Positions 16,401 to 24,831 of a stretch of DNA of 64,000 nt are shown piece after piece. Made by a program: the position numbers and the translations under genes. Source of the stretch: a virus. The stretch's first letter is position 1, and every line of letters starts with the position of its first letter. Location: positions 42,546 through 106,545 of the IMG/VR virus record IMGVR_UViG_3300046673_000306. One strand, 5' to 3'. The notes under the pieces are model-generated. The model worked only from the letters and a program-made list of their open reading frames with translations, was not told the DNA's origin and did not search any database.

Positions 16401-16669
16401 AGGCCATCGGGGAGGATTAGCCGCTGGCCCTGGGTGTAGATCGCGCCCAGGGTGATGTTCACGGCATTGTCCAGGCCGCTGGCGACGACGAGGAAGCCCT
16501 CGCCCAGGGCTCCGTCAGTGATCAGGTTCTCGATGAACCGCTGCCTCTCGTTGTTCTGGATGTCCTGGAGTTCGACCATCTCGAAGTCGGCGGGGTGAGT
16601 CCCCTCCTGGAAGACCACGGTCTCGAAGCGGTTGGCTTCGTCGAAGGTTCTCTTGCTCAGCTCTGGCAT
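13409..16669 (-). CDS. Large tail fibre with beta-helix and C-terminal collar domain
   Basis: 1086 aa. The N-terminal about 220 residues begin with a conserved structural start (KRTFDEANRFETVVFQEG) that I associate with virion attachment domains. Residues about 225-700 are a right-handed beta-helix (repeated V-T-I-S-N-C, V-T-V-S-N-L type rungs). The C-terminus is a phage tail collar domain: PVGSMTMFCGPNAPAGWMEC, YPDLYAVIGDRWG, LPDMRGCFPRGW. It is probably a receptor-binding or host-polysaccharide-binding fibre. AAGGAG lies 8 nt before the ATG. Confidence 0.82.
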   Translation of the reverse strand: MPELSKRTFDEANRFETVVFQEGTHPADFEMVELQDIQNNERQRFIENLITDGALGEGFLVVASGLDNAVNITLGAIYTQGQRLILPDGLHQAIGAPPQFIYNMPVGVPTAPRTDLIYLTVSIADVTATQYPNIEDPTLGPGAYREQVQYSINIAQSVNVNNPLAPAVPTGSWTFPLAMVNRYTAQTAINASDVIDVRPIAALSKNFSPNNLITVSQTGGQFTSVQEALNSIPMSGPTAVGYANQYVVLVEPGTYVSEFPITMVNPYVTLTGLDPTTTTIRVAPIVGGNFNALTISANNVTVSNLGLDIGVGLTGNDVIVSVGASVLSATISNCLIGQKIYGESQATAPVGALGTVGVLANIGSTLTIQDSYIWCGNWVGATSAAGVVNTTATVTITDTEVTAFSTGPNPGIGAVVNNGTMIASGCSVTSNDRALYSSESFTAVDMDFNIAPITSLSSPVAGTATDCVSLSGSVNTLTSSDITSTINQIVVSGTSLTWTDVVVGACMFISGTSTSAFSDCTVTTVVMTGLSVNATFTACLILGGTGDAADTPVGNNAASLGLVVKSGALCSITSCTNNGNNAVVANGSNPVISNCTFSSADCTSGTPAAVDIIDITNISNPLIIDTTFIMGPGSASAAINILDGVTLPTPIASNPTVTGCFFQAPKTLLPSYFINGVVGSQLSYGINTPSPAATTVAMYSPNISLVALESGFVSYTTLAAVGPDEGASLVGIQPVTGSNPNNFQITSTTVQGALQQIEIGMNAAMSTNGFISEVGLDQLRPYASATPDINLNVATGPYFVASDGANKVQCSGGSIALPSVPLALAANSYVGLVYLDDSGNLNTVPENSAGYSLLTPSTPPPYPTPGLVLAEVVCVYNNGSSPIVTQGNIKDVRPFLRSLSIPVTGTPTVGQVPVATSPSSAAWTTLASVPVGSMTMFCGPNAPAGWMECDGTSLLTVSYPDLYAVIGDRWGTPDGTHFNLPDMRGCFPRGWSHDSTDSLTDPDAASRFNRLPGGRSGNTVGSYEMDVDRGHLHPMNPASGNLSGGAGAYWPYPQAANTGNIIDSPTGGNQESRPKNANVMFIIRYQ

Positions 16670-16682
16670 GGTAATGGCTCCT

Positions 16683-17828
16683 TTAGAACGCTATTGCCCA
16701 GCGAATGAAAACGCCCTGGCCCGTGGTTATGTTCGTGAACGTCGGCACGCCCCAGGCCAGTATTTTCGTGCCCGCGTTCCCTATGATGGCGATCTCCCTG
16801 ATGGTGTCGTTTATCCCGAGGTTGAACTGGGCCCGGACCAGAAGGTTCGGGTTCGGCTGATCGGAGACGTCGAGCAGGTTCGGTTGCAGGAGTTCGAGCG
16901 CAACCGGTCCATTGATGGCGCGGTCGCCCAGGAACGATACCTGGGACGGGGAGACCCTGCCAAGCTCGTGGAACATCCGCGTGGGGTTGTAGAAGGTCCT
17001 GGCCCCGATGTCGCACTCCACGTACCCGATGTACACGATCGTCCCGTTCGGAGGCGTCGGCGGCGTCGTCTTTCCCAGCGATGGCATGTTCTGGACCTCG
17101 CCGATGCCGTAGGCTCCGGACATGGTCCCGGTGTCTATGAGGAACAGATGGTTGAAGCAGTCCTGCTGCAAGCAGTTCGGCCCCGTGGCGCTGTTCCCGA
17201 AGCTCAGGGCCAAGTCGTGGGAGGTGTTGGCGACCTCGATGAAGTAGAAGGTGTTAGGGAACCCATTCGGACCGAAATTGTACACGGGGAAGTCGTTGTG
17301 GAGGATGACCGGGTCTATCCCGGTCATCTCGAAGTTGTTCCCGAGGCGGGGGTTGGTCCCGAACGAGGAGTAGGCGCCCCCGACGCCGGAGCCGACCGCG
17401 ACGTGTGATATCCCGGCGAGGGCGCTCTCCGGGGTCTGGCCCATGTCAAACAGGGTCAAAGACGTGGTGTTCCCAATGAGGCCCAGATCATACGTTGGGT
17501 TCCCGGATACGGTGCGGTAGACGTTGTAGCTCAGGGCCCCGGCCACCGCTGACCATGAGATCGAGTTGTAGTTTGCTGACCCTAGGCCAGCGTTGCCCGT
17601 CGCCGTCGTCGCGATAGAGAACGGCAGGCCTTGGCCGTAGGCGGTAACGGACTTTATCACATATGCCCACGTCGAGGAACCGGCGGCTCCGACGTTGGCC
17701 ACCGCCGATGACCCCGGAGCCGGGATCGAGAAGTCTGTAAGCTGCTGCTCGGCGGTACCGGCCATGAGCTGGGAGATCAGGGTCCTTCCGTCTCTGCTCA
17801 TCTGTTGCTGCGTGCTGAGTCCGCTCAT
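16683..17828 (-). CDS. Tail fibre or baseplate protein with N-terminal FN3-like domain
   Basis: 381 aa from ATG 17828, preceded by AGGGG. A frame to 17891 overlaps the upstream gene and is rejected. Residues about 50-132 form an FN3-like domain (TWAYVIKSV...NYNSISWSAVAGALSYNVYR) strikingly similar to a domain in the tail sheath. The C-terminal half ends DTIREIAIIGNAGTKILAW, a pattern seen in phage fibre N-terminal or baseplate-attached proteins. It probably links fibre and baseplate. Confidence 0.62.
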   Translation of the reverse strand: MSGLSTQQQMSRDGRTLISQLMAGTAEQQLTDFSIPAPGSSAVANVGAAGSSTWAYVIKSVTAYGQGLPFSIATTATGNAGLGSANYNSISWSAVAGALSYNVYRTVSGNPTYDLGLIGNTTSLTLFDMGQTPESALAGISHVAVGSGVGGAYSSFGTNPRLGNNFEMTGIDPVILHNDFPVYNFGPNGFPNTFYFIEVANTSHDLALSFGNSATGPNCLQQDCFNHLFLIDTGTMSGAYGIGEVQNMPSLGKTTPPTPPNGTIVYIGYVECDIGARTFYNPTRMFHELGRVSPSQVSFLGDRAINGPVALELLQPNLLDVSDQPNPNLLVRAQFNLGINDTIREIAIIGNAGTKILAWGVPTFTNITTGQGVFIRWAIAF

Positions 17829-17838
17829 GATATTTCCC

Positions 17839-20800
17839 CTATATTCCTGCGTTGAATCGGAAGAGTTTGGCCGTGTCCAGCGAGCGCCCATAGAAGAAGA
17901 CCCCGCCGTCGAAGGCCAGGCCCTGCACCCGCTCGTTCACGACGTAGGTCTTGGTCAAGACCAGGGTCTGACCCAGGGTGATCGGCGGATTCGGGATCGA
18001 GAAGACATGGACCGTGGTCGAGGTCCCGTTATACAGGGCCGTGGCCACCAGCGAGCCGCCCCCAAGTTCGATCGAGATCGAGCCCGTGGCGAGGTTGATG
18101 AGGTCTCCTGGGTGCCCCACCGGGTCCTCAGTCACCGTGGGAGGCACGTACACCGACGGCAGGGGTATGCTCCCGACCACGGCCCCGATCGGCAGGGGGT
18201 TGTAGCCCAGGTACCCGGCGCTGGCGCTGGGCGGGACGAGGCTCATGTCCACCAGCCAGATTTTCCCGGCCAGGTCCACGATCAGGACCTTGGAGACGGC
18301 GTCCGAGACGAAGTCCAGGACGTAGTTCTGGATGTTGAATATCTCCACTGCCTGATTCGTGCTGCGCTGGACCTGGAACAGCGTAGTGTTGTAGGACGTG
18401 GTCGAGCCTGAGCTGTCGGTCTGGAGGACCATGCACAGGCCGTTGCCTCCAGCAGCCTCGATGCGCAGGGGCTGCGCTGAGGCTCCGACCTCTCCCAGGA
18501 AGGGGAGGGATATGAAGGGCTCAATCGGGTGCGTGATCGCCAGGGTCCTGTCCCAGTTCTGGAACTCGGTCGGGGCCGAGTCCCAGGGTGCGATGCCGCT
18601 GACCCCCGCGCCTTCCTGGGTCGCGAAGGTCCAGCCATCGTAGATTCCCAGGCCAAGCGCGCCCCAGGACTGCGAGTTTCCGGAGAACCCCGCACCTTGA
18701 CCCGCGATCCCGACGTCGAACAGGCCGCTGTCGTTGCTGGCCCCAGACCAGGCCAGGGTACTGATGGGGGCGACCACGCGCGCCAGGGTCACCGCGTCTA
18801 TGAGGTACATGGAGTCCCCGGCCCCGGCGGCGACCACCCTCGTCAGGTCCCCGCTCTGGATCGACGCGGTCCCGGCGTAGTCCGAGGAGGACGCGAGGAG
18901 GATCGGCTCGTAGCCCACGGGGTTGTTCGTGACCTTGACGATGCCGTTAGCGCACCCCGCGAACACGCCGTTTCCGTTCTCGGTCAGGGCATCCCTAGAG
19001 CCGAAGGTCCTGACGACGTTGACCATGCCCAGGGGCATGAAAACGGCGTCGTACAGGGTCTGATGCACCGTCACCGAGTTCGGGCCCGACTCGATCGCGG
19101 AGAACATCGACGCCGAGTAGCTGAGGACGTCGCCGATGTTCCCGGGGGCGACCAGGGCGTTGTCGACGTACGTCATGGGGGAGGCCGAGGCCGGTATCGT
19201 GGCGATGGCGCTCATGGCCGAGCCATTGACGCTGCGGCTGATCAAGACTTGATCGCCAGCGGCGTAGGCGTACCCCGCCGGGGGCGTGATCGTGAGCGTG
19301 ACCTGGGTTCTGTTCGTCTGCGACGTAGTGATAACGGGCGCGCCCATTCGGCAGGTGAAGACGGCGATGTTTGATTGCGGAGAGGTGTTGTCCGCGTCCA
19401 CGGCGTAGACCCAGTACTGCACGGTGTCGCCCATGTTCATCGGGTATGTGTCCCGGTAGCTCCTCAGCGCCGGGTTCGCGTCGTTGCAGACCAGGATCGG
19501 GGCCTCGTACGAGGTGGGGGACCCGGTCACGAACTTCTGGCGCCAGACCTCGAAGCCGGTGGCCAGGGTATTGGCGTCGGACCAGGTCACTAGGTTCTGG
19601 GTCGACAGGGGCCTAGTCACCGCGACCCCGGTGGGGGCGGACAAGGCCAGGTCGGTCGAGACCGTTAGGGAATAGGCCCCGAGGTTCTTGGGCACCGCGA
19701 CGTCGCTGAGTATGAGGTAGGCCTGCTTGATCTCCCTGACCCTGAACGAGACTAGGGCCCCGGGGGCGCCGTTGACGGCGACCGTGACCGTCGTCTGCCC
19801 AGGGGGCACGCGCGCGACCTCCACGAACGTGCCGTTGTTCGAGAACGCGGTCTCGATCGCGGTGTAGTCCATGTAGAGGTTGTTCGTGGTCCAGGTCAGG
19901 GTCGCCATGTTATCCGGAGTCCCCACGACCTGGAGGTCCTGCGGGGGGTCGAACGGGGTCGTGACGATGATCGGGATTGAGGCCGGACCCTGCTCCTGGT
20001 TGTCGAAGTTCTGGACGGAGTAGGCGTAGACCGCCCCGGAGATGATCGGGGCGTCGTCGACGAACTCCGTGACCGAGGCCGCGACGCTGGCGATAAGGGT
20101 CAGCGGGGCTCCGTCCATGGACTTGTAGACCAGGGTCCCGCGCACGAACGGGCTTATGTTCTGCCAGGACACGTTGATGACCCCGGCCCCGGTGATCGCC
20201 ACTGAGACGTTGTCTGGCGCAACCAGCTCCTGGACGATGATGATCTGGATAGAGTTCGACCAGGGGCTGACCGCCGTCGCGTTATCGGCCCGAACCCGGT
20301 ACGAGACGAAGGTCCCTACAGGGTAGTCGAAGACGTCGGTGAAGGAAGTGGTCCCCCCCGGGACCGTGATCAGGGGTCCGATCACGGGCAAGAACGCGGG
20401 AGCCTCCATGATCGTGCGCTGGATCGAGTACGATGTCTCCAGGTCCTCGTTGATGACCAGGTTCGTGTCGGTCCAGGTCAGGATCGCGCCGATGTCTGCG
20501 GCGGGGACCACGGAGACGAGGACGGGCGCGTTCAGGGGCGCTGTGACGCTGAATGCCGCTGACGTCGGCCCCGCGAAGTCCTGGTTGAAGGCCTCGACCT
20601 TGAAGGTGTATATCTGTCCAGGCACTATGACCACGGAGTAGACGTAGGTCAGCGTCCCCGGGGCAACGACGGCGACCTGGTCGAAGACCGTGGTGCTGCC
20701 GACGTCCAGGTACACGCGGACCCCCTTCTCGTCGGACACTGCCGGGTAGTTGGGGTCGGTCCAGACCAAGGTGATCTGGGTCCCTCCTCCGATGGTCGCG

Positions 20801-21765
20801 GAGGTGATGACCGGGGCCGCCATAGTCTGCGGCACGACCACGCTCTGGGCTGCGGAGAATGGTCCGACGTCGCCCGTGGACGGCGACACCGCCCTGACCC
20901 TGTAGGTGTAGGTCCCCGGGACCATGCCCAGGTACCCGAAGGCGTCGTCGTAGGCCCCGGTTGGGGCTGGCCCAGCGGCCATGGTCATCGAGGACAGGAG
21001 CAGGAACGGTCCGGCTCCGACGCTCCTCCAGACTTCGACCTGGTCACCGGCGCCGTAGGTGTTGGGGTCGGTCCAGGCCAGGGCAATGAGCCCGACCTTG
21101 ATCGCGGGGATGGCCAGCGGCGGGGAGATCGTGAAGTCCGGGGTGTAGATCGGGACCGCCAGGGTCTGCGCCGAGAACGAGGATGGGACGGTGATGGAGG
21201 ACGGGGCGCTGAGCGTCGTGGTCTGGTACTTGTTCGTGACCTGGACTTCGTAGGAGTAGGTGTGTCCGGGGGGAGGCGCGGAGGCCGCGATGGTCGCCCC
21301 CGGCAGTATGGTCATCCCGGGGGTTCCCGCCGTGACCGTGACGGCCCCGGAATCGGTGGCCGCCGCCGTATCCAGAGACATGATCACGGGAGTGGGTGAG
21401 GCGAGGACCCCGGCGGGGATCACTGCGTCGGAAAATGCGTAGGAGATTCCCGAGAAAGTGTACCCCTCTTCGGTCCCGGCTCCGGCGGACACGGTGTAGA
21501 AGTACTGGGTCAGGGACGACTCCACGGCTCCGGTATCGATCCTGTGACCATCGTTGCCGTTATCCGGGTTTCCATCCACGTAGTATTTCAGGAAGTAGGA
21601 GTACCGAGTCAGGTCCGCCCCGGAATTGGGGTCGCTGAGACCCAGGATCAGGGACGTCCCCGAGGCGGAAATCCCGGTGATCGACACCGGTTGGAGGGGG
21701 ACGAAGGTATCGACCTCGAACAGCTCGAAGAAGTTGCCGCTGCGTACGGGTCTGATGACGCTCAT
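17839..21765 (-). CDS. Multi-FN3 tail/baseplate protein with C-terminal propeller-like region
   Basis: 1308 aa from ATG 21765, which overlaps the upstream stop as ATGA and has GGAGA before it. About eight fibronectin-type-III-like domains follow one another, recognised by repeated x-A-P-x-V...L-T-W-T-D...Y-x-V-x-R...YRVRA patterns. The last about 400 residues are Gly/Ser/aromatic-rich repeats that look like a beta-propeller (GCANGIVKVTNNP, LAFDGGVFFYGRSL). It probably forms a long adhesive or surface-exposed tail element. The exact role is unknown. Confidence 0.68.
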   Translation of the reverse strand: MSVIRPVRSGNFFELFEVDTFVPLQPVSITGISASGTSLILGLSDPNSGADLTRYSYFLKYYVDGNPDNGNDGHRIDTGAVESSLTQYFYTVSAGAGTEEGYTFSGISYAFSDAVIPAGVLASPTPVIMSLDTAAATDSGAVTVTAGTPGMTILPGATIAASAPPPGHTYSYEVQVTNKYQTTTLSAPSSITVPSSFSAQTLAVPIYTPDFTISPPLAIPAIKVGLIALAWTDPNTYGAGDQVEVWRSVGAGPFLLLSSMTMAAGPAPTGAYDDAFGYLGMVPGTYTYRVRAVSPSTGDVGPFSAAQSVVVPQTMAAPVITSATIGGGTQITLVWTDPNYPAVSDEKGVRVYLDVGSTTVFDQVAVVAPGTLTYVYSVVIVPGQIYTFKVEAFNQDFAGPTSAAFSVTAPLNAPVLVSVVPAADIGAILTWTDTNLVINEDLETSYSIQRTIMEAPAFLPVIGPLITVPGGTTSFTDVFDYPVGTFVSYRVRADNATAVSPWSNSIQIIIVQELVAPDNVSVAITGAGVINVSWQNISPFVRGTLVYKSMDGAPLTLIASVAASVTEFVDDAPIISGAVYAYSVQNFDNQEQGPASIPIIVTTPFDPPQDLQVVGTPDNMATLTWTTNNLYMDYTAIETAFSNNGTFVEVARVPPGQTTVTVAVNGAPGALVSFRVREIKQAYLILSDVAVPKNLGAYSLTVSTDLALSAPTGVAVTRPLSTQNLVTWSDANTLATGFEVWRQKFVTGSPTSYEAPILVCNDANPALRSYRDTYPMNMGDTVQYWVYAVDADNTSPQSNIAVFTCRMGAPVITTSQTNRTQVTLTITPPAGYAYAAGDQVLISRSVNGSAMSAIATIPASASPMTYVDNALVAPGNIGDVLSYSASMFSAIESGPNSVTVHQTLYDAVFMPLGMVNVVRTFGSRDALTENGNGVFAGCANGIVKVTNNPVGYEPILLASSSDYAGTASIQSGDLTRVVAAGAGDSMYLIDAVTLARVVAPISTLAWSGASNDSGLFDVGIAGQGAGFSGNSQSWGALGLGIYDGWTFATQEGAGVSGIAPWDSAPTEFQNWDRTLAITHPIEPFISLPFLGEVGASAQPLRIEAAGGNGLCMVLQTDSSGSTTSYNTTLFQVQRSTNQAVEIFNIQNYVLDFVSDAVSKVLIVDLAGKIWLVDMSLVPPSASAGYLGYNPLPIGAVVGSIPLPSVYVPPTVTEDPVGHPGDLINLATGSISIELGGGSLVATALYNGTSTTVHVFSIPNPPITLGQTLVLTKTYVVNERVQGLAFDGGVFFYGRSLDTAKLFRFNAGI

Positions 21766-22391
21766 GGGCCAGGTATCTCCTGCTGGGATATGAGGGCGAT
21801 GAACTGGTGCGCGGGCGTGACGAAGGCCAGGGCAGGCGGGACGAAGGTGAGCATCCTTATATCCGCAGTATTGGCGACGCTCACGACCTGGACCTGGGTC
21901 CCGAACGGGTCGAATCCAAGGCTCCTGAGGAGCACGCCCGGCATCCACTCGGCCAAGGGGTTGTTCCAGGTATTGTTGGGCAGGGGGCTGTTCAGGATAA
22001 AGAACTGGGTCGGGTCCGGGGGCACGCCGGGGCCGATGAACCTGGCCGCGTCATTGAAGTAGTCCCGGATCACGACCGTGGCCGATGGTGCGTAGGCGTG
22101 AACCATGTCGATCAGGCACTGCTTGAACGGGGCCTCCAGGCGGGACTTGATAGTGCCTAGGAGGATGTTCCGGTACTGCTCCGTGGTGAAGCTGGGATCG
22201 AACGCCACCTGTAGGAGCGTGCCCCAGTTCGGTTGCAGGGTGTCGGGCCTGGCCGTGGCGATGTTCCGGTCGGAATTGACGCTGTTGATCTCGGCGTCCG
22301 CCGCGTTCATCTGGTCAGCCTGGAGCCAGATCGTGAGCAGGATGTTCGACGAGGTCAGCGACACCGGTACGAAGTTTATTGGGGTTGGCAT
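21762..22391 (-). CDS. Baseplate-associated protein, tail-protein-I position
   Basis: 209 aa. It lies directly after the J-like protein and a small Ig-like protein, the place where tail protein I (P2 gpI/Mu gp48 type) usually sits. Sequence hints are weak: helical N-terminal half with EQYRNILLGTIKSRLEAPFK, and a beta-rich C-terminus. The assignment rests mainly on gene order. It overlaps the next gene as ATGA. Confidence 0.5.
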   Translation of the reverse strand: MPTPINFVPVSLTSSNILLTIWLQADQMNAADAEINSVNSDRNIATARPDTLQPNWGTLLQVAFDPSFTTEQYRNILLGTIKSRLEAPFKQCLIDMVHAYAPSATVVIRDYFNDAARFIGPGVPPDPTQFFILNSPLPNNTWNNPLAEWMPGVLLRSLGFDPFGTQVQVVSVANTADIRMLTFVPPALAFVTPAHQFIALISQQEIPGP

Positions 22392-22394
22392 GTT

Positions 22395-22751
22395 CTAGGG
22401 CACGTAGTACTGGGCCCGGATCAGGCTCGGGCCGGGGTTGAGCACGATCGTGGTGGACCAGCCCCCGGTCGCATCCGCGACGATGCTCGTGGTCGGAGAC
22501 TGGTTGATGTTGTTGACGAGGACGATGATCGTGGACCCTGGGGTGGCCGTGCCCCTTACCGCTACGGACTCGATCTCCGGGACCGTGAAATCCGTCGAGG
22601 AGTTGTAGACGTAGTATGGGATAAGCTGGGCCATGGCCACGAAGAACTTGTTCGAGGCCTCAGGGAGGACCACGATCATGTCGATGATCGGCGTCGGCCC
22701 CACGGGGACCTCGATGCTTACCTGCGACGGCAGAGACTGGACTATCGGCAT
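22395..22751 (-). CDS. Small Ig-like domain baseplate protein
   Basis: 118 aa. Residues about 55-118 match a bacterial Ig-like pattern (V-x-G-T-A-T-P-G-S-T-I-x-V, then ATGGWSTTIVL). The N-terminus is strand-rich. It is located between the J-like protein and the gpI-position gene. It is probably a minor baseplate or fibre-attachment protein. Confidence 0.6.
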   Translation of the reverse strand: MPIVQSLPSQVSIEVPVGPTPIIDMIVVLPEASNKFFVAMAQLIPYYVYNSSTDFTVPEIESVAVRGTATPGSTIIVLVNNINQSPTTSIVADATGGWSTTIVLNPGPSLIRAQYYVP

Positions 22752-22758
22752 AGGTTTC

Positions 22759-24384
22759 TCAGCTCGCGATGTAGATCGTTATATCCCCGGCCAGCGGATA
22801 CTGATCCCGGCCCAGGACGATGGTCGAGGCCGTGGCCTGGCCCCTGATCGCCAGCAGCGCCAGGGGCTCGGTATCGTTGACCCCCGCGACGCTGTCGATC
22901 AGATCGAAGCTGGTGCTGTACTTGATTGTGGCCCCGAGCGTCAACCCCCCGATGTACTCGGCGATGTTCGATTGAATCTGGGCCACGGTCGCGACGGGAT
23001 CGGCGCCGGGCACGAGCGTGATCGTATCCGTTACGTCGATGAAGACCTCGATCGCGGACCTGGGCAACAAATTCCTGGCCGGGACCGCGTTCATGTTCTG
23101 GTTCATGAAGAAGTCGAGGGCGTTCTGCAACACGCCGTTGTACTGGTAGGTCACGGTCAGGACGTCGCCACCGCTGACCCCGGAGATCACGACCAGAGAA
23201 TCGGTGGAACTCGTGCTCTCGGAGACGTCGCTGACGTCCTTGGCCAGCAAATACTGGGTCGGGGGCAGGGTCACGGATGTCGTGGTGTCGTAGACGCTTG
23301 TGATCGAGAGCACGGGCTGTAGGCTGAGGACCATCGGGGTTCCGACTAAGGTCGGGACCGTGATGGTGTCGACCTGAGTCAGACCTATGTTTGCCTCGGC
23401 CTGGATGTAGAGGTCGACGTAGCCTCCCGCGCCCTCGGCCCTGGTCAGCAGAGGGTCACCGGCGCCGACGACCAGGGCATCAATTACGTTTGGAAGCGTC
23501 AGGGCCAGGCGCCGGATGCCACGGAAGGTCACGGCGTCATTGGCCAAGAACGTGGCCTGTATCCTGGCCGCGAAGTCGGCGGCGGACTCGGAGTCGGTTC
23601 CGCCCGTGGTCGCGTTCTGGTTATAGACCGTGGACACGCCCGTGATCGTTGACCCCAGGAGCGTGATCGTCCCGGGGCCGACATTGCCCGCCGCGCCCGC
23701 GACCTGGGCCTGGATCGGGATCGTGACGCTGGATTGCCCCGGGTAAATGGTCCCGCTCTCGGTCGTGATGAAACCCAGTGACGTCTGGGCCGTGGTCGAG
23801 AGCGTGGACACCACCTCTCCCAGGGGCACGACGATCGGAATCGTCGTGATCTGAGGCGCACTGAACGTAGCGAACCCGGTGCTGAACGTTGGCCCGCCAG
23901 GGGTCAGATTGAAGTTGGCGCCGTAGTCGGCGAGTTCGGTGCCCTGAAACTCGTCGACGTTGGAGAGGGAGTAGATGTCGGCCACGCGTTGGATCGAGGA
24001 GTAGAGGTTGGCCAGGCTCGTGCTCGGGAGGTCGCAGAACAGGTTCATGGTCACGGACCCGTCCTGGGTCGAGGCCAGAGGCTGGAGCGCCCCGAGGTTG
24101 GTCTGCATCTCGGTCCTGACCGTGACGAAGTCCTTGAACGACGAGTCCCCCTGGAAGGTGTAGGTCGCGTAGTAGGCAACGCCGGTGGCGGGCTGCTTGC
24201 CCGGCAGCGACCAGTCCACGCCTCCGCTTGTCAGCTGATAGTCGACGCCAAGGGTGAAGTCGGCCTCGGACGCGGAGTACCCGACGTTGACTAGGGATAG
24301 GGCGGTGAAGGCCAGGGCGTCGATCCCCCCGGGATCGCCCTTGAACACCCGCTCTGTTATCTGGTTAATAAGAGGGATTGCCAT
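22759..24384 (-). CDS. Baseplate J-like protein (wedge)
   Basis: 541 aa. It carries the hallmark of baseplate J-like proteins (P2 gpJ, Mu gp47, T4 gp6 core): G-G-T-D-S-E-S-A-A-D-F-A-A-R-I near residue 275, followed by G-I-R-R-L-A-L and V-I-D-A-L-V-V. Beta-rich flanks include a GNVGPGTITLL segment. AAGGA precedes the ATG. With the gp25-like and spike genes immediately upstream it forms the classic contractile baseplate order. Confidence 0.85.
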   Translation of the reverse strand: MAIPLINQITERVFKGDPGGIDALAFTALSLVNVGYSASEADFTLGVDYQLTSGGVDWSLPGKQPATGVAYYATYTFQGDSSFKDFVTVRTEMQTNLGALQPLASTQDGSVTMNLFCDLPSTSLANLYSSIQRVADIYSLSNVDEFQGTELADYGANFNLTPGGPTFSTGFATFSAPQITTIPIVVPLGEVVSTLSTTAQTSLGFITTESGTIYPGQSSVTIPIQAQVAGAAGNVGPGTITLLGSTITGVSTVYNQNATTGGTDSESAADFAARIQATFLANDAVTFRGIRRLALTLPNVIDALVVGAGDPLLTRAEGAGGYVDLYIQAEANIGLTQVDTITVPTLVGTPMVLSLQPVLSITSVYDTTTSVTLPPTQYLLAKDVSDVSESTSSTDSLVVISGVSGGDVLTVTYQYNGVLQNALDFFMNQNMNAVPARNLLPRSAIEVFIDVTDTITLVPGADPVATVAQIQSNIAEYIGGLTLGATIKYSTSFDLIDSVAGVNDTEPLALLAIRGQATASTIVLGRDQYPLAGDITIYIAS

Positions 24385-24396
24385 GGTTTTTCCTTG

Positions 24397-24831
24397 CTAT
24401 TGGGTTTGCCCTTGACCTGCGAGCTGCTGGGCGAAGACCAGGCGCTCCCCGGCCTGGCTCACGATCGCGATCTGGACCTCGATGCCGGTGTTCGAGGTCG
24501 GGATCACGGCGATGGCGTCGACGTGGTCGATCAGCTCCGAGTAGGTCATGGTCTGGATCGTGGTCTGGGTCGCTTGCAGGGATTGGAGCAGGGACAAGGC
24601 CTGCGAGCAGGTGTTGGCCACGATCCCCTGCACCGTCGAGAAATCCATGGGTTTGCCCATCAGGCCTCTCAGCTTCGTCCCGTACTGGACGTTCCCGGGG
24701 TCGGAGCCGAGTGGGGTCAGCATGATCTTTGACACGTCCTGGGCCAGCTTCGCCGTGTTCTGGACGATCATGGGGTTGCCGTCAGAGCCGAAGGAGATGT
24801 CGCCGTTGAGGAGCTGGAGGTCGTAGCTCAT
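24397..24831 (-). CDS. gp25-like baseplate wedge protein
   Basis: 144 aa. It has the expected gp25/W-family features: short size, YDLQLLNGDISFGSDGNP start, Q-D-V-S-K-I-M-L-T-P-L-G-S-D-P helix-turn (family: L-x-T-x-x-G-x-x), and C-terminal ELIDHVDAIAVI. Its start overlaps the spike gene stop as ATGA. It acts in the wedge that holds the sheath-initiating ring. Confidence 0.8.
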   Translation of the reverse strand: MSYDLQLLNGDISFGSDGNPMIVQNTAKLAQDVSKIMLTPLGSDPGNVQYGTKLRGLMGKPMDFSTVQGIVANTCSQALSLLQSLQATQTTIQTMTYSELIDHVDAIAVIPTSNTGIEVQIAIVSQAGERLVFAQQLAGQGQTQ